This document shows, piece by piece, positions 53,729-63,643 of a stretch of 64,000 nucleotides of DNA; the first letter of the stretch is position 1, and the number at the start of each line of letters is the position of its first letter. Source of the stretch: Mycobacterium sp. M26 (GTDB lineage Bacteria > Actinomycetota > Actinomycetes > Mycobacteriales > Mycobacteriaceae); the NCBI RefSeq assembly GCF_001494595.1, contig NZ_LN929907.1:811468-875467 (forward strand), read 5' to 3'. Under the pieces are notes generated by a model that saw nothing but the letters and a program-made list of their open reading frames with translations, searched no databases and was not told the DNA's origin. The translations under genes were made by a program, and so were the position numbers.

Positions 53729-54535
53729 ATGACAGCTGGGCATCCTGTCGACCGTTTCGCCGGATCGTGGGCGTTGGTCACCGGCAGCGCTCGCGCCGAA
53801 GGTCTCGGCTACGCGCTGGCCCGCCAGCTGGCCGAGCACAGGATCAACGTGGTCCTCGTCGACATCCTGGAAGCCGATCTGCAGACCCGGGCCGACGAAC
53901 TGCGCAGCGCCTACGGAATCGAGGTGCGCCCGATCGCCGCCGACCTCGGGGATCTGGCCTCCTATCCGCGAATCATGCAGGCGCTCAACGACATCACCGT
54001 GGACGTGCTGATCTGCAACCACATGTTCACCCCGAAGGACACCCCGACCATCCTCGACATGGATCTCGACGTGCACAACGCGATGATCGACATCAACGCG
54101 CGGGCATACGTGAATCTCATCCACCCCCTGGCCACCCTGATGGTGAACCGGGGCCGGGGCGCGGTCGTGGTGGTGTCCTCGGCGGCGGGGCTGACTCCGA
54201 CGCCCTATACCGGTGCCTATGCCGGAAACAAGGCGTTTCAGATCGCCTTCGGCGAGGCGCTGTGGTTCGAGTTGCGCCACACCGGAGTCGACGTTCTTGT
54301 GGTGTCGGCCGGCCTGATGGACACCCAGGGTGATGCCTTGGACAACTACCCCAAGTGGCAGATCGCCGATCCGAATCAGTGCGCGACCCAGATCCTGTCG
54401 TCGATCGGGCGCAAGCACATGATCACTCCGGGGCGGGCCAACCATCTGTTCACGCTCATCAACACCCGGCTGATGAGCCGGCGCCGGGCGGTCGAGACCG
54501 TCGGCCGATTCATGGAAAAGGGCCTGGGTAAGTAG
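53729..54535 (+). CDS. short-chain dehydrogenase/reductase (SDR)
   Basis: A 268-residue SDR. The nucleotide-binding motif ALVTGSARAEGLGYALA is a slightly lengthened TGxxxGxG. ICNHMF replaces the usual NNAG. The Ser in VVSSAAGLTPTP and catalytic Tyr-Lys in YAGNKAF are present. It likely oxidises or reduces a hydroxyl or ketone on a lipid-like substrate. Operon partner of the TetR gene upstream, convergent with the next TetR (3-bp gap). Confidence 0.9.
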   Translation: MTAGHPVDRFAGSWALVTGSARAEGLGYALARQLAEHRINVVLVDILEADLQTRADELRSAYGIEVRPIAADLGDLASYPRIMQALNDITVDVLICNHMFTPKDTPTILDMDLDVHNAMIDINARAYVNLIHPLATLMVNRGRGAVVVVSSAAGLTPTPYTGAYAGNKAFQIAFGEALWFELRHTGVDVLVVSAGLMDTQGDALDNYPKWQIADPNQCATQILSSIGRKHMITPGRANHLFTLINTRLMSRRRAVETVGRFMEKGLGK

Positions 54536-54538
54536 GCG

Positions 54539-55165
54539 TTACAGGTTGCGGGCCGCGCCCAGGGAGGTGGCGGTGATCGTCGCGATCAGCGTGTCCTCGT
54601 CGGTGTCGACATCACCCTGAAGCCAGCCGATGATCAATTCCGTTGTGGCCGTGACCAAGGCGCGGGTGGCCAGCGTGCGATCGATCGAGGGTTTCGCCCG
54701 GCCGGTGAACGGTAGCCCGCCCCGCGCCATCAACGCCGTGACGTCCCGCACGGCCCGCTGCTGGCGGGCCCGTAGCCGCGGGAATCCCGGAGATTCCCGA
54801 TACAGCTGGGCATCCGACGGGTTGGCCGCCAGGATGTCCAGGGTCGCGCGGATCGACCCGCTGACCCTGCTGTCCATCGGTGCCGTGCGCACCACCTCGG
54901 TCATCGTGTCGTAGAGCCGGGTGTACAGATCGTCGGCGCAGACGTCGAGCAGATCGTCCTTGGTGGCGAACTCGTCGTAGAAGTAGCGCTTGCTGAGATT
55001 GGCCCGCTGGCACACCAGGTCGACGGTCAACGGCGCCACCCCGACCTCGGCGATCAGCGCCCGCGCCGCGTCGAGCAGGCGCTGTCTGCGCTCCCGGGAC
55101 CGCTGCTCGGCGGTCAGCCCGCCGTAGGTGCGGCCGTCGACTGTCATGAGCCCATCCTTGACCAT
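54539..55165 (-). CDS. TetR-family transcriptional regulator, divergent from P450
   Basis: A 208-residue TetR regulator. The HTH LVCQRANLSKRYFYDEFATK is at about residues 50-69, followed by a helical ligand domain. It is transcribed away from the P450 gene, and the 28-bp perfect palindrome between them almost certainly is its operator. An in-frame ATG at codon 7 is possible. It likely represses both itself and the P450 until a substrate-like ligand appears. Confidence 0.9.
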   Translation of the reverse strand: MVKDGLMTVDGRTYGGLTAEQRSRERRQRLLDAARALIAEVGVAPLTVDLVCQRANLSKRYFYDEFATKDDLLDVCADDLYTRLYDTMTEVVRTAPMDSRVSGSIRATLDILAANPSDAQLYRESPGFPRLRARQQRAVRDVTALMARGGLPFTGRAKPSIDRTLATRALVTATTELIIGWLQGDVDTDEDTLIATITATSLGAARNL

Positions 55166-55181
55166 TCTGTGGCGCCGGTCA

Positions 55182-55209
55182 TAATCTAGAACGAGTTCGT
55201 TCTAGATTA
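55182..55209. promoter_or_regulatory. 28-bp perfect palindrome, TetR operator over both divergent promoters
   Basis: TAATCTAGAACGA-GT-TCGTTCTAGATTA has 13-bp perfect arms. On either strand it includes TAGATT, a TAnnnT -10 element, so it covers the promoters of the TetR gene and of the P450. Internal AAC-GA-GTT recalls the KstR core (AAC-N2-GTT), but the full palindrome does not match the KstR consensus. Confidence 0.75.
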
Positions 55210-55243
55210 CGCGAGGCCGCTCGTCGGCGAGGGAGTGACAACG

Positions 55244-56494
55244 ATGACCACTCGGATCATGGACCCGGCCGGACGGGTGCTGGCCGACCCGACGGCCTAC
55301 GCCGACGAGAAGCGGCTGCACGAGGCGCTGGCTCACCTGCGCGCGCACGCCCCGGTGTCCTGGGTCGACGTCGAGGGCTTCGATCCGTTCTGGGCGATCA
55401 CCAAACACGCCGACATCATGGACATCGAGCGCCAGAATGATCTGTTCACCAACGCGCCGCGGGCAGTGCTGCTCGATGCGGCTCTGGATGCCCAGATGCG
55501 GGCTGATCGGGAGGCGGGCGCCGGGCTGGCCACCCTGATCCACATCGACGACCCGCACCACCGTGATCTGCGCAAGATCGGTGCGGACTGGTTCAAGCCG
55601 TCGGCGCTGCGGGTGCTCAAGGCGCGCTGCGACGAGTTGGCCAAGCAGTACGTCGACATGATGGTGGAGAAGGGGCCGGAGCTCGACTTCGCCCAGGAGA
55701 TCGCGGTCAACTACCCGCTGTACGTGATTCTCACCCTGCTGGGTCTGCCCGAATCGGACTTCCCCCGCATGCTCAAGCTCACCCAGGAGTTGTTCGGCAG
55801 TGAGGACTCCGAGTTCCAGCGCGATGTCGACCCGGAGGCCTTGCTGGCCACCCTGATGGAATTCTTCGCCTACTTCGCCGCGCTGACCGCCTCCCGTCGC
55901 GAGACGCCGACCGAGGACCTGGCCTCCGCGGTGGCCAACGCCAAGATCAACGGCGAACCCCTGTCCGACATGGACACGCTGTCCTACTACGTGATCGTGG
56001 CCAGCGCCGGCCATGACACCACCAGTGCGGGCATCGCAGGCGGGTTGCTCGAACTGCTGCGCAACCCCGGTGAACTGGCCAGGCTGCAAGCCGATCCCGG
56101 GTTGATGGGCACCGCGGTCGAGGAGATGGTGCGGTTCACCACCCCGGTGCGGGAGTTCATGCGTACCGCCCAGGCCGACACCGAGGTCCGCGGCGTGCCG
56201 ATCGCCAAGGGGGAATCGGTTCTGCTGTCCTATGTTTCGGCCAACCGCGACGAGGATGTGTTCACCGATCCGATGCGCTTCGACGTCAGCCGAGACCCGA
56301 ACAAGCATCTGGCGTTCGGCTACGGCGTGCACTTCTGCCTGGGTGCTTCGCTGGCCCGGATGGAGATGAACAGCTTCTTCTCCGAGCTCGTCCCGCGGAT
56401 CAAGAGCATCGAACTCGCCGGTGACCCGCAGATCGTCGCCAGCACGTTCGTCGGCGGAGTCAAGCACCTGCCGATTCGGTACTCGCTGCGCTGA
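55244..56494 (+). CDS. cytochrome P450
   Basis: A 416-residue soluble bacterial P450. Landmarks: the I-helix oxygen-activation motif ASAGHDTTSAGIAGG, the ExxR-type region, and the haem loop FGYGVHFCLGASLARME with the axial Cys. The substrate is unknown. The ATG at 55244 is preferred because GAGGGAG lies 9 bases upstream; a GTG at 55235 directly abuts that ribosome binding site. No ferredoxin or reductase gene is adjacent. Controlled by the divergent TetR. Confidence 0.95.
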   Translation: MTTRIMDPAGRVLADPTAYADEKRLHEALAHLRAHAPVSWVDVEGFDPFWAITKHADIMDIERQNDLFTNAPRAVLLDAALDAQMRADREAGAGLATLIHIDDPHHRDLRKIGADWFKPSALRVLKARCDELAKQYVDMMVEKGPELDFAQEIAVNYPLYVILTLLGLPESDFPRMLKLTQELFGSEDSEFQRDVDPEALLATLMEFFAYFAALTASRRETPTEDLASAVANAKINGEPLSDMDTLSYYVIVASAGHDTTSAGIAGGLLELLRNPGELARLQADPGLMGTAVEEMVRFTTPVREFMRTAQADTEVRGVPIAKGESVLLSYVSANRDEDVFTDPMRFDVSRDPNKHLAFGYGVHFCLGASLARMEMNSFFSELVPRIKSIELAGDPQIVASTFVGGVKHLPIRYSLR

Positions 56495-56513
56495 ATTCGG
56501 CCGGGCGGCGGTC

Positions 56514-58730
56514 CTACTCGTGCAGGCCGAGCCGTTGGTGCAGCCGCGCCAACGGCGCCGGTGCCCACCAGTTGAGCCGTCCCAGCACGTGCATAAAGGC
56601 TGGCACCAGCACCATCCGCACCAGTGTCGCATCGGCGAGTACGGCCATGGTGAGCCCGAAACCGAACAACCGCATGAACGAGACCTGCGCGGCCATCAGT
56701 GCCGCGAACGAGATCGTCATGATGAGCGCGGCCGCGGTGATCACCCGGGCGGTATGCGCGACTCCCAGGGCCACGCTCTCGTCATTGGCCTGCGGTCCGC
56801 GGTCAGAGCGCAGCCAGTACTCCCGGATGCGGGCCATCAGGAACACCTCGTAGTCCATCGATAACCCAAAGGCGATGCAGAACAACAACACCGGCAGCTG
56901 AACGCCCAGCACGCCGGTGGCCGAGGTACCCAGACCGCCGAGGTGCCCCTCTTGGAACACCCACACCAGCGCGCCGAACGCCGCGGTCAGGGAGAGCAGG
57001 TTCATCAGGACCGCCTTGACCGGCAGCACCACACTTCCGGTCAACAGGAACACCAGCACCACTGTGATCAATGCGATCAGCCCGAGGACGACGGGCAGGC
57101 GCGAGGCGATGGCGCGGACGCTGTCGCGGTTGCTCTGCGCGACTCCGGTCAGCTGCATCGCTCGCCCACCTGGGACGGGCACGGCGTGCAACCCGTCCAG
57201 CTGTACGGCCGAGGCGGTGGTGTACGGCGGTGCGGTGGTCCGCACCGTGAGAAAGGCGCTGCCGTCCCTGATTCCGGTGGGTGCCGACGGTGCTCCCACA
57301 CGGCGCCCGTTGACGAACGCCCCACCCGGTGCCGACACCGATGCCACGTCGGAGACCATCGACAATGCGGCACCGTAGATGTCGAGGTCCCGGGCCGGCA
57401 GACCCGCGACGTCGGGCAGGACGACGGTGACGTCCGGGACAGTACTGCCCGGAAACTGGCTGCGCAGTTGATCTCCCACCTGCCGTGCCGATGCCGATGC
57501 CGGAAGGATGCGGTCGTCGGCGAAGCCCCACTGCGCCCGGTGGAACGGTGAGCCCAGCAGCAGGAGCACGGCGGTGACCGCAATGCCGATCGGCACCGCG
57601 TGGCGGATGACGAAACGCGTCCACCGATACCAGGACAACCCTTCCCAGGTGCGCGGAACTCCCTGAACCCCCCAGAGCAGCCGGCGCATCGCAGGCCGGA
57701 CATCCAGTGCATCGAGTCGCCGCCCCAAGAGCGTGATCGCGGCCGGGGTCACGATGAGGGCGGCCCCGGCGGCGAATGCGACTACGGCGGCGCCCGCATA
57801 CGCGAACGACTTCAGGAAGTACTGCGGGAACACCACCATCGTGGCCATGCACAGCGCCACCGTCACCGCCGAGAAGAGCACGGTTCGCCCGGCGGTGGCC
57901 ATCGTGGTCGTCAGCGCCTTCTCCCGGCTCTGACCGTCGGCGAGTTCTTCCCGGAAGCGGCTGAGAATCAGCAGGGTGTAGTCCACCGCCAACGCCATTC
58001 CCATGGCGACGCAAAGGTTCAGGGCGAACACCGAGACGTCGGTGAACAACGAGATCCCGTGCAGCGCAGCCAGTGCGCCCAGGATCGCCACGATGCCGAC
58101 CGCCACCGGCAGTGCGGCGGCAACCAGCCCGCCGAACACCCAGACGAGTACCAGGAAGCTCAGCGGCAGCGCCACCGACTCCATCACCAACAGGTCTTTC
58201 TGGGTCTGGCTGTTCACCTGCCAGTAGACGGTGGCCTCGCCGCCGGCACGCACGACCACACCATTGCGCTCCTGCACCAGCTCGTCGGCGATCTGCCGGG
58301 CGTACTTCTGGGCTTCGGTGTCGTCGCCGGTGACGGTGGCGGTGATCAAGCCGATCCGGCCGTCGGTACTGATGAACGACCGGGCTGCGGCGGGCGGGAC
58401 GGTCCAGGCGGACTGGATGTTCGCGATGTGTGGTGAGTTCCGCAGCTGGGCAACCACGTCGGTGCCCACGGCTCTGGCCCGTCGCCCGGTGGCGCCGTCG
58501 TCGGCCGTCACGGTGATCACCAGCCCCATCCCGCCGCGGTCGAACGTGCGGGACAGCAGATCGGTGGCCTGGGAGGACTCCGAACCCGGATCCAGGCCCC
58601 CGCCGCCCGAGAGATTCTTGATCGCGGTGACACCGAACAGCCCGCAGGCGACCATCACGAGCAGTGCGACCGCCAGGACACGGCGCGGTGCGGCGATGGC
58701 GAGCCGGGTCACCGCCTGCAGCACGACCAT
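56514..58730 (-). CDS. MMPL-domain RND transporter
   Basis: A 738-residue MMPL exporter, shorter than MmpL3/4/5 types, with 12 predicted helices in two halves. Conserved Asp-Tyr motifs lie in AMGMALAVDYTLLILSRFREE and FGLSMDYEVFLMARIREYW. The extracytoplasmic domains are compact. It starts 26 bp after the ABC exporter gene and closes the synthetase-ABC-MMPL operon. Together they suggest export of the peptide or lipopeptide made by the synthetase; there is no MmpS partner here. Confidence 0.92.
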   Translation of the reverse strand: MVVLQAVTRLAIAAPRRVLAVALLVMVACGLFGVTAIKNLSGGGGLDPGSESSQATDLLSRTFDRGGMGLVITVTADDGATGRRARAVGTDVVAQLRNSPHIANIQSAWTVPPAAARSFISTDGRIGLITATVTGDDTEAQKYARQIADELVQERNGVVVRAGGEATVYWQVNSQTQKDLLVMESVALPLSFLVLVWVFGGLVAAALPVAVGIVAILGALAALHGISLFTDVSVFALNLCVAMGMALAVDYTLLILSRFREELADGQSREKALTTTMATAGRTVLFSAVTVALCMATMVVFPQYFLKSFAYAGAAVVAFAAGAALIVTPAAITLLGRRLDALDVRPAMRRLLWGVQGVPRTWEGLSWYRWTRFVIRHAVPIGIAVTAVLLLLGSPFHRAQWGFADDRILPASASARQVGDQLRSQFPGSTVPDVTVVLPDVAGLPARDLDIYGAALSMVSDVASVSAPGGAFVNGRRVGAPSAPTGIRDGSAFLTVRTTAPPYTTASAVQLDGLHAVPVPGGRAMQLTGVAQSNRDSVRAIASRLPVVLGLIALITVVLVFLLTGSVVLPVKAVLMNLLSLTAAFGALVWVFQEGHLGGLGTSATGVLGVQLPVLLFCIAFGLSMDYEVFLMARIREYWLRSDRGPQANDESVALGVAHTARVITAAALIMTISFAALMAAQVSFMRLFGFGLTMAVLADATLVRMVLVPAFMHVLGRLNWWAPAPLARLHQRLGLHE

Positions 58731-58756
58731 CTCCTCCCGCGTGATGTCACCCGGCG

Positions 58757-60466
58757 CTAGCGCTGGGTGAATTCCTGTTCGATCAGGTTCCGGTAGACCG
58801 GCATGTCCAACAGTTCTTGGTGTGTGCCGCTCGCCTGGATCCGGCCATCGCGCAGGACCAGGATCTGGTCGGCGGTGGTCACCGTCGACAGGCGGTGTGC
58901 GACGACGAACACGCTGCGCTCACCCCGCGCCTGCGCAAGATTCGTCATCACGTCGTACTCGTTGGCACGGTCCAGATGTGCGGTCGGCTCGTCCATCAGG
59001 ATGAGTTGCGAGCGGGACAGCAGTGCCCGCGCCAGGGCCAGTCGTTGGCGCTGTCCGCCGGACAGGCTGCGCCCGTGCTGCAGCACCGGGGCGTCCAGTT
59101 GGCCGGGCAGGCCGGCGATCTCGTCGGCGAGATTCGCCTGCCGGAGTACCCGCCACAGGTCGTCGTCGCCGGCCTGTGGGTCGGCGATGAGCAGGTTGTC
59201 GCGAATCGTTCCGTGCAGCACCGGGGCGTCCTGCTCCAGCAGGCCCAGCCGGGATCGCAGGGTGCCGATCGGGATGTCGCGGACATCGTGGCCGTCCCAG
59301 CGGATCACTCCGCCGGCGGGCTCGTGGAATCGGCACAGCAGGGCCAGGATCGTCGACTTGCCGGCACCCGACGGTCCGATCAGAGCGGTGATGCGGTCGC
59401 GGTCGAGGTGGAAGGACACCTCGTTGAGCACCGTGTCCGTCCCGTAGGCGAACGACACGCGATCGAACTCCACCAGCGCGGAGCCTTGCGAAACCTGTTG
59501 CAGTTCAGCCGGTGTCACCACCGTCGGCGAAGCAGGGTTGTCCTCCGGGAGGCTGCGCAAGGTGGCTGTCAGGTGCTGGTAGGCGCCTGCCGCGGTCCGC
59601 AGTTCGGTCAGCGCACGCACCGCCGCGGTGATCGGGAAGATCGCGTACAGCCCGAAGGTGAACAGTGTGACGAACTGGCCGATGGTCAAGCTGCCGTCGG
59701 CGACGCGTCGACCGTCGATCAGCATGATCGCCAGAAACGACGCGGTGACGGCCAGTCGCACGGTGCGGACAGCGATCGCGGTGGACGAGGCGATGCGCAC
59801 CCCGGCCTCATACGCCGCCTGCGCACTGACCGCGATGGACTGCGCCTCGCGGTCTTCGGCGCCGAACAGTTTGACGGTGCGCGCCGCACCGAGGGCTCGT
59901 TCCAGCGCGGCGGTGTACTCGCTCAGTGCGGCCTGACGAGCCAGCGCGGCCCGCTGGATCCGGGACAGAAAGGGAATACTGGCGGCCAGCGCGATCGCGA
60001 GCAGGGCCACGACCACGACCACGGTGAGTGCGTCGATGGCGACCATGAAGGCACCGGCGCCGAGCAGTGCCAACGTGCCGAACGCGATATCGCCGATCGC
60101 ACGGGGGACCTCGCGCAGCACGCCGGCATCATTGGTGCCGCGGGCCAGCAGTTCCCCGGTCCTGGTCCGGTCCAGCACGCCGATCGGCAGGCGCACAACA
60201 TGATTGGTGAACACCGTGCGTTGCGCCCGCACGATGTTCTCGCCCGTACGATCCAGCTGAAACTGTCCCACCGACTCCAGGGCCAACTGGCTGACCAGCA
60301 GCACGGCCAGCACCACGATCAAGGCCAGAATCGGTGCGCCGGCGGCAGCCCGGTCGACGATCAGTCCGGCCATCAGCGGTTGCAGCAGGGTCAGCACCGC
60401 AGCGACACCAAGCAGGAGGAGGCTGCCCGCCATCGGCTTCCAGTGGGTGCGCAGCAGACCGAGCAT
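58757..60466 (-). CDS. ABC exporter, fused permease-ATPase half transporter
   Basis: A 569-residue type-IV ABC exporter. Six membrane helices occupy residues 1-320. The ATPase follows, with Walker A GPSGAGKST, signature LSGGQRQRLALARALL, Walker B LILMDEPTA and H-loop VVAHRLSTV. It should work as a homodimer. The ATG at 60466 is chosen because the first helix begins there; the open frame above overlaps the synthetase. It starts 17 bp after the synthetase stop, so it very likely exports that product. Confidence 0.93.
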   Translation of the reverse strand: MLGLLRTHWKPMAGSLLLLGVAAVLTLLQPLMAGLIVDRAAAGAPILALIVVLAVLLVSQLALESVGQFQLDRTGENIVRAQRTVFTNHVVRLPIGVLDRTRTGELLARGTNDAGVLREVPRAIGDIAFGTLALLGAGAFMVAIDALTVVVVVALLAIALAASIPFLSRIQRAALARQAALSEYTAALERALGAARTVKLFGAEDREAQSIAVSAQAAYEAGVRIASSTAIAVRTVRLAVTASFLAIMLIDGRRVADGSLTIGQFVTLFTFGLYAIFPITAAVRALTELRTAAGAYQHLTATLRSLPEDNPASPTVVTPAELQQVSQGSALVEFDRVSFAYGTDTVLNEVSFHLDRDRITALIGPSGAGKSTILALLCRFHEPAGGVIRWDGHDVRDIPIGTLRSRLGLLEQDAPVLHGTIRDNLLIADPQAGDDDLWRVLRQANLADEIAGLPGQLDAPVLQHGRSLSGGQRQRLALARALLSRSQLILMDEPTAHLDRANEYDVMTNLAQARGERSVFVVAHRLSTVTTADQILVLRDGRIQASGTHQELLDMPVYRNLIEQEFTQR

Positions 60467-60483
60467 GGTGTTCCCCCGGGCGT

Positions 60484-62070
60484 TCAGAGCAGTCCCAGCA
60501 GCTGCAAGTCGGTGACGTACTGGGCGATCATCGCCGGCGAGACGTGCGGAATGTCTTTGTCCGAGCCGAGTTTGGCGGCCTGCACCGCCGCGCGGAACCG
60601 CGGCGCCGCAGCGATGCCGCCGCTGGTCGGCGTGAGCGGTTGTAGACGCCCGGTCTCCCCGAACAACAGCGCCTGCCATACCGAGTGCCGGCGTTGTTCC
60701 TCGGGCAGTCCGCGCAGGGCCACCTCGAACTGCTGCAACCAGTCACCGAAGTCGTCGATCCGCCGGATCGGATGCCCCGCCTCGATCAGCCAGTCCACGT
60801 ACTCGTCGATGCCGATTCCGTCCTCGTGCGGGTTCATCACGTGATAGGTCTCGAATCCGTCGGCTACCTGGGCGCCGAGCGTCGCGATGGCCTCGGCCAC
60901 GAATTCGACCGGCAATCCGTCGAAGTGGGCCTGCTGACGTTCACCGTGTTCGTCGAGTCGGTAGAAGGAGCGTGGCGCGATCCCGGTGGCTACCAGGCTC
61001 AGCACCATCCGGGTGAACATGTCCGAGGTGTTGACCTGGCCGGCATAACTGGTGTCGGCCATGATCAGATCGCAGCGGAACACCGAGACCGGGAGGTCGC
61101 AGAGTTCGTTGGCCTCCCTGAGCAGCACTTCCCCGGCCCACTTGCTGTTGCCGTAGCCGTTGGCGGGCCCGCCGTCGTTGCGGCGGGTAGGGCTGATCAC
61201 CCGGATGTCGGCATCCTCGACGAACGCCGAGGGGTCGAGCTGGTCGCCCACATTGGCCGTCGAAACGTAGGCGTACGGCGTCTTGCGCGTCGTCAGCGCC
61301 AACCGGATCAGCTCAGCGGTGCCAACGACATTGGGCCGGAACACCTCGCTGTAGGGCAGCACGCCGTTGACGTGTGCAGCGGAGTCCACGATCAGGTCGA
61401 CCTCGTCGGCCAGCCGCTGCCACGTCGGCAGGTCGAGGCCGAGGTTCGGCTCGACCTTGTCGCCGGCCACCACGTCCAGGTGCTCGGCGGCGAGTTCGCG
61501 GAAGTGCCGCAGCAGGTTCGGGTCGCCACGGTCGAAGGACTCTTCGAGGCGGCGCCACCCATCGGCGGCCGACTCGGCCCGCACCAGGCAGATGAGCCGG
61601 CCGTCCACCGCCTGCATCTGTTCGAGCAGGTGCAGTGTCAGGTAGCGACCCAGGAATCCGGTCGCGCCGGTGAGCAGCACCGTGCGCATCTCGGCGCGCG
61701 GCCCGGGAAGGGTCGTGGCGGTGGCCAGTGTCGCCTCGTCGATGAACCTGTCGAGGGTGAGGTCGGCCGCGCGCACGACGTCGGGGTGGTGGCCGTGAAC
61801 GGCGACGAAAAGTGAATCCTCCGAATCCTTTTCCCGCCGCGTGTCCATGATGTGGCGGGCGAGTTGGGTGATGGTGGGGGTGTGGAAGAGGGTGCGGACG
61901 GTGAGGTGGGTGTGCAGGGTGGTGTTGATGGTGGCGATGGCGCGCATGGCGGACAGGGAGTCGCCGCCGAGGTCGAAGAAGGAGTCGGTGGTGCTGATGC
62001 GGGGGTGGCCGAGGGTGGTGGTGTAGATGGTGGCGAGGAGGTCTTCGAGGGTGTTGGTGGGGGGTTGGTA
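60484..62070 (-). CDS. NRPS C-terminal fragment: carrier protein plus terminal reductase domain
   Basis: A continuous frame of about 528 residues. It opens with the carrier-protein segment YQPPTNTLEDLLATIYTT and DSFFDLGGDSLSAM (phosphopantetheine Ser). It continues into an NADPH-dependent thioester reductase: LLTGATGFLGRYLTLHLL, YVSTANVGD and NGYGNSKWAGE with the catalytic Tyr and Lys. Such reductases release the peptide as an aldehyde or alcohol. The frame joins the upstream condensation domain only through a frameshift at 62070, where an adenylation domain should be. The only in-frame ATG is within the carrier domain (61947), so this is not an independent gene. Confidence 0.85.
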   Translation of the reverse strand, partial: YQPPTNTLEDLLATIYTTTLGHPRISTTDSFFDLGGDSLSAMRAIATINTTLHTHLTVRTLFHTPTITQLARHIMDTRREKDSEDSLFVAVHGHHPDVVRAADLTLDRFIDEATLATATTLPGPRAEMRTVLLTGATGFLGRYLTLHLLEQMQAVDGRLICLVRAESAADGWRRLEESFDRGDPNLLRHFRELAAEHLDVVAGDKVEPNLGLDLPTWQRLADEVDLIVDSAAHVNGVLPYSEVFRPNVVGTAELIRLALTTRKTPYAYVSTANVGDQLDPSAFVEDADIRVISPTRRNDGGPANGYGNSKWAGEVLLREANELCDLPVSVFRCDLIMADTSYAGQVNTSDMFTRMVLSLVATGIAPRSFYRLDEHGERQQAHFDGLPVEFVAEAIATLGAQVADGFETYHVMNPHEDGIGIDEYVDWLIEAGHPIRRIDDFGDWLQQFEVALRGLPEEQRRHSVWQALLFGETGRLQPLTPTSGGIAAAPRFRAAVQAAKLGSDKDIPHVSPAMIAQYVTDLQLLGLL

Positions 62071-62072
62071 GA
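61859..62072. repeat. 214-bp direct repeat, copy 1 (NRPS carrier domain)
   Basis: Identical by eye to 63430-63643 at an offset of 1,571 bp. It encodes the carrier domain. Identity stops at both edges: the left edge is where the proteins diverge after FHTPTITQL, and the right edge is exactly at the condensation/carrier junction. Confidence 0.9.
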
Positions 62073-63641
62073 CACCGCCACCAACCGATCCACCAACACC
62101 CCCACCCCATCAAACACATCCACCCGAAACTCCACCGAGCCGCTGATGCCGGCCGGTTCGCCGTTCTCGGTGAACTGTTCGGACAGTGAGAAGGTGAGAT
62201 CCATCCGGGCAGTGTGGGTTTCGATGGGCGTGGCGATGACGTCGAGGTCACCAAGGTGTAATGCGCTGTCGGACTCGCTACGGTGCCCGGGATAGCTCTG
62301 CCAGGTCAGCAGGACCTGAACCAGCGGGTGGTGGGTCAGTGACCGGGCCGGTTTGAGCCGCTCCACCAGAACTTCGAACGGAACGTCCTGGTTCTCATAG
62401 GCCGCCAGGCTCCGCTCCCGCACCTGGGCCAGCAACTCCGCCACCGTCGGATCGCCGGACAGGTCGACCCGTAGCACCAGGGTGTTGACGAAGAATCCGA
62501 CCAGGTCGTCCAGTGCGGGATCGCCGCGACCGGCCACCGGGATCCCCACCGCCACATCGGTACTGCCGCCCAGTGCGCCGAGCAGAATGGCCAGGGCGGT
62601 CTGGATCACCATGAAGGTGGTGGTGTTGTGGTCGCGGGCGAGCTTGCGGACTCCGGCGTGTAGCTCAGCCGTCCAGTCGATGTCGAGGGTGGCGCCGCGG
62701 TAGTCGGCGACCGGGGGATAGGGCCGGTCGGTGGGCAGGTGAAGGCGTTCGGGCATCCCGGCCAGTGCCTGCTCCCAATAGGCCAGCTGTGCCGCAATCG
62801 GGCTTGTGCTGTCGTCGAGGTCGCCGAGTGCGCGGCGTTGCCAGAGGGTGTAGTCGACGTACTGCACCGGCAGCGGCGCCCACGGCGGCGGGTGTCCCGC
62901 GGAGCGACTCGTGTAGGCGGTGGCCAGATCCCGCACCAGTGGCGTCACCGACCAGCCGTCGGCGGCGATGTGGTGGGCCGTGGCCACCAGCACGTGAGAG
63001 TCGTCATCGATCCTGAAAAGAACTGTCCGCAGCGGTGTTTCGCAGTCCAGATCGAAATCGTGGCGCCCCTGCTCCGCGATCGCCGCCTCGAGCCGCTCGG
63101 TCGACCAGTCCACGGCGTCGATGACCTGCCATCCGGTGTCGACCTGCTCGGCGGGGACGATGACCTGCTGTGGCACACCGTCGGTCGACGGAAACACCGT
63201 CCGCAGGCTCTCGTGCCGCCCCACGACGTCGCGCAGGGCCAGCCGAAGGGCCTCGGTGTCGAGCCGGCCGCGCAGACGTAGCGCCACCGCGAGGTTGTAC
63301 ACGGCGGAGGAGCCGAGCAGATGGTTGAGGAACCACATCCGGGTCTGGGCGAACGACAGCGGCACCACATCGGGACGCTCCACCGGGAGCAGCGGTTCGG
63401 TGCCGCCGCTCTGCTGCCGGACCACAGCCGCGAGTTGGGTGATGGTGGGGGTGTGGAAGAGGGTGCGGACGGTGAGGTGGGTGTGCAGGGTGGTGTTGAT
63501 GGTGGCGATGGCGCGCATGGCGGACAGGGAGTCGCCGCCGAGGTCGAAGAAGGAGTCGGTGGTGCTGATGCGGGGGTGGCCGAGGGTGGTGGTGTAGATG
63601 GTGGCGAGGAGGTCTTCGAGGGTGTTGGTGGGGGGTTGGTA
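62070..63641 (-). pseudogene. NRPS fragment: carrier protein plus condensation domain, adenylation domain missing
   Basis: A continuous frame from 63641. It begins with a carrier domain identical to the downstream one (YQPPTNTLED to FHTPTITQL), then a complete condensation domain. That domain has SFAQTRMWFLNHLL, the catalytic His motif TAHHIAADGWS, and GFFVNTLVLRVDLSG. It ends at VEFRVDVFDGVGVLVDRLVAV and there meets the next carrier domain out of frame. The expected adenylation domain of about 500 residues is absent. As written, translation would continue into a spurious Pro/Thr/Ser-rich stretch and then into other out-of-frame sequence. Confidence 0.8.
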
Positions 63642-63643
63642 GA
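63430..63643. repeat. 214-bp direct repeat, copy 2 (NRPS carrier domain)
   Basis: Second copy of the repeat at 61859-62072. The sequence to its right (ATCCACCCGAAACTCCACC, encoding VEFRVD of the condensation domain) also occurs 35 bp to the right of copy 1. The two junctions are therefore similar but not identical. Confidence 0.9.

Noticed and set aside
61638..62070. Pro/Thr/Ser-rich 'linker' (PPPTPSKTSSPPSTPPPS) following the condensation domain
   Set aside because: It is the carrier-domain DNA read in the wrong frame after the missing adenylation domain. The correct frame gives YQPPTNTLED and the phosphopantetheine site.
62037..62102. GGTGTTGGTGG / CCACCAACACC inverted repeat at the second NRPS junction as a recombination site
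   Set aside because: It arises from coding sequence for PPTNT on one side and VLVDRLV on the other, and the other junction (63641) lacks it. It is probably a coincidence of biased codons.
61841..62295. Gly/Val-rich plus-strand frames resembling PE_PGRS or secreted repeat proteins
   Set aside because: They are antisense readings of the carrier and condensation domains, with no start signal or signal peptide. They recur at the second repeat for the same reason.
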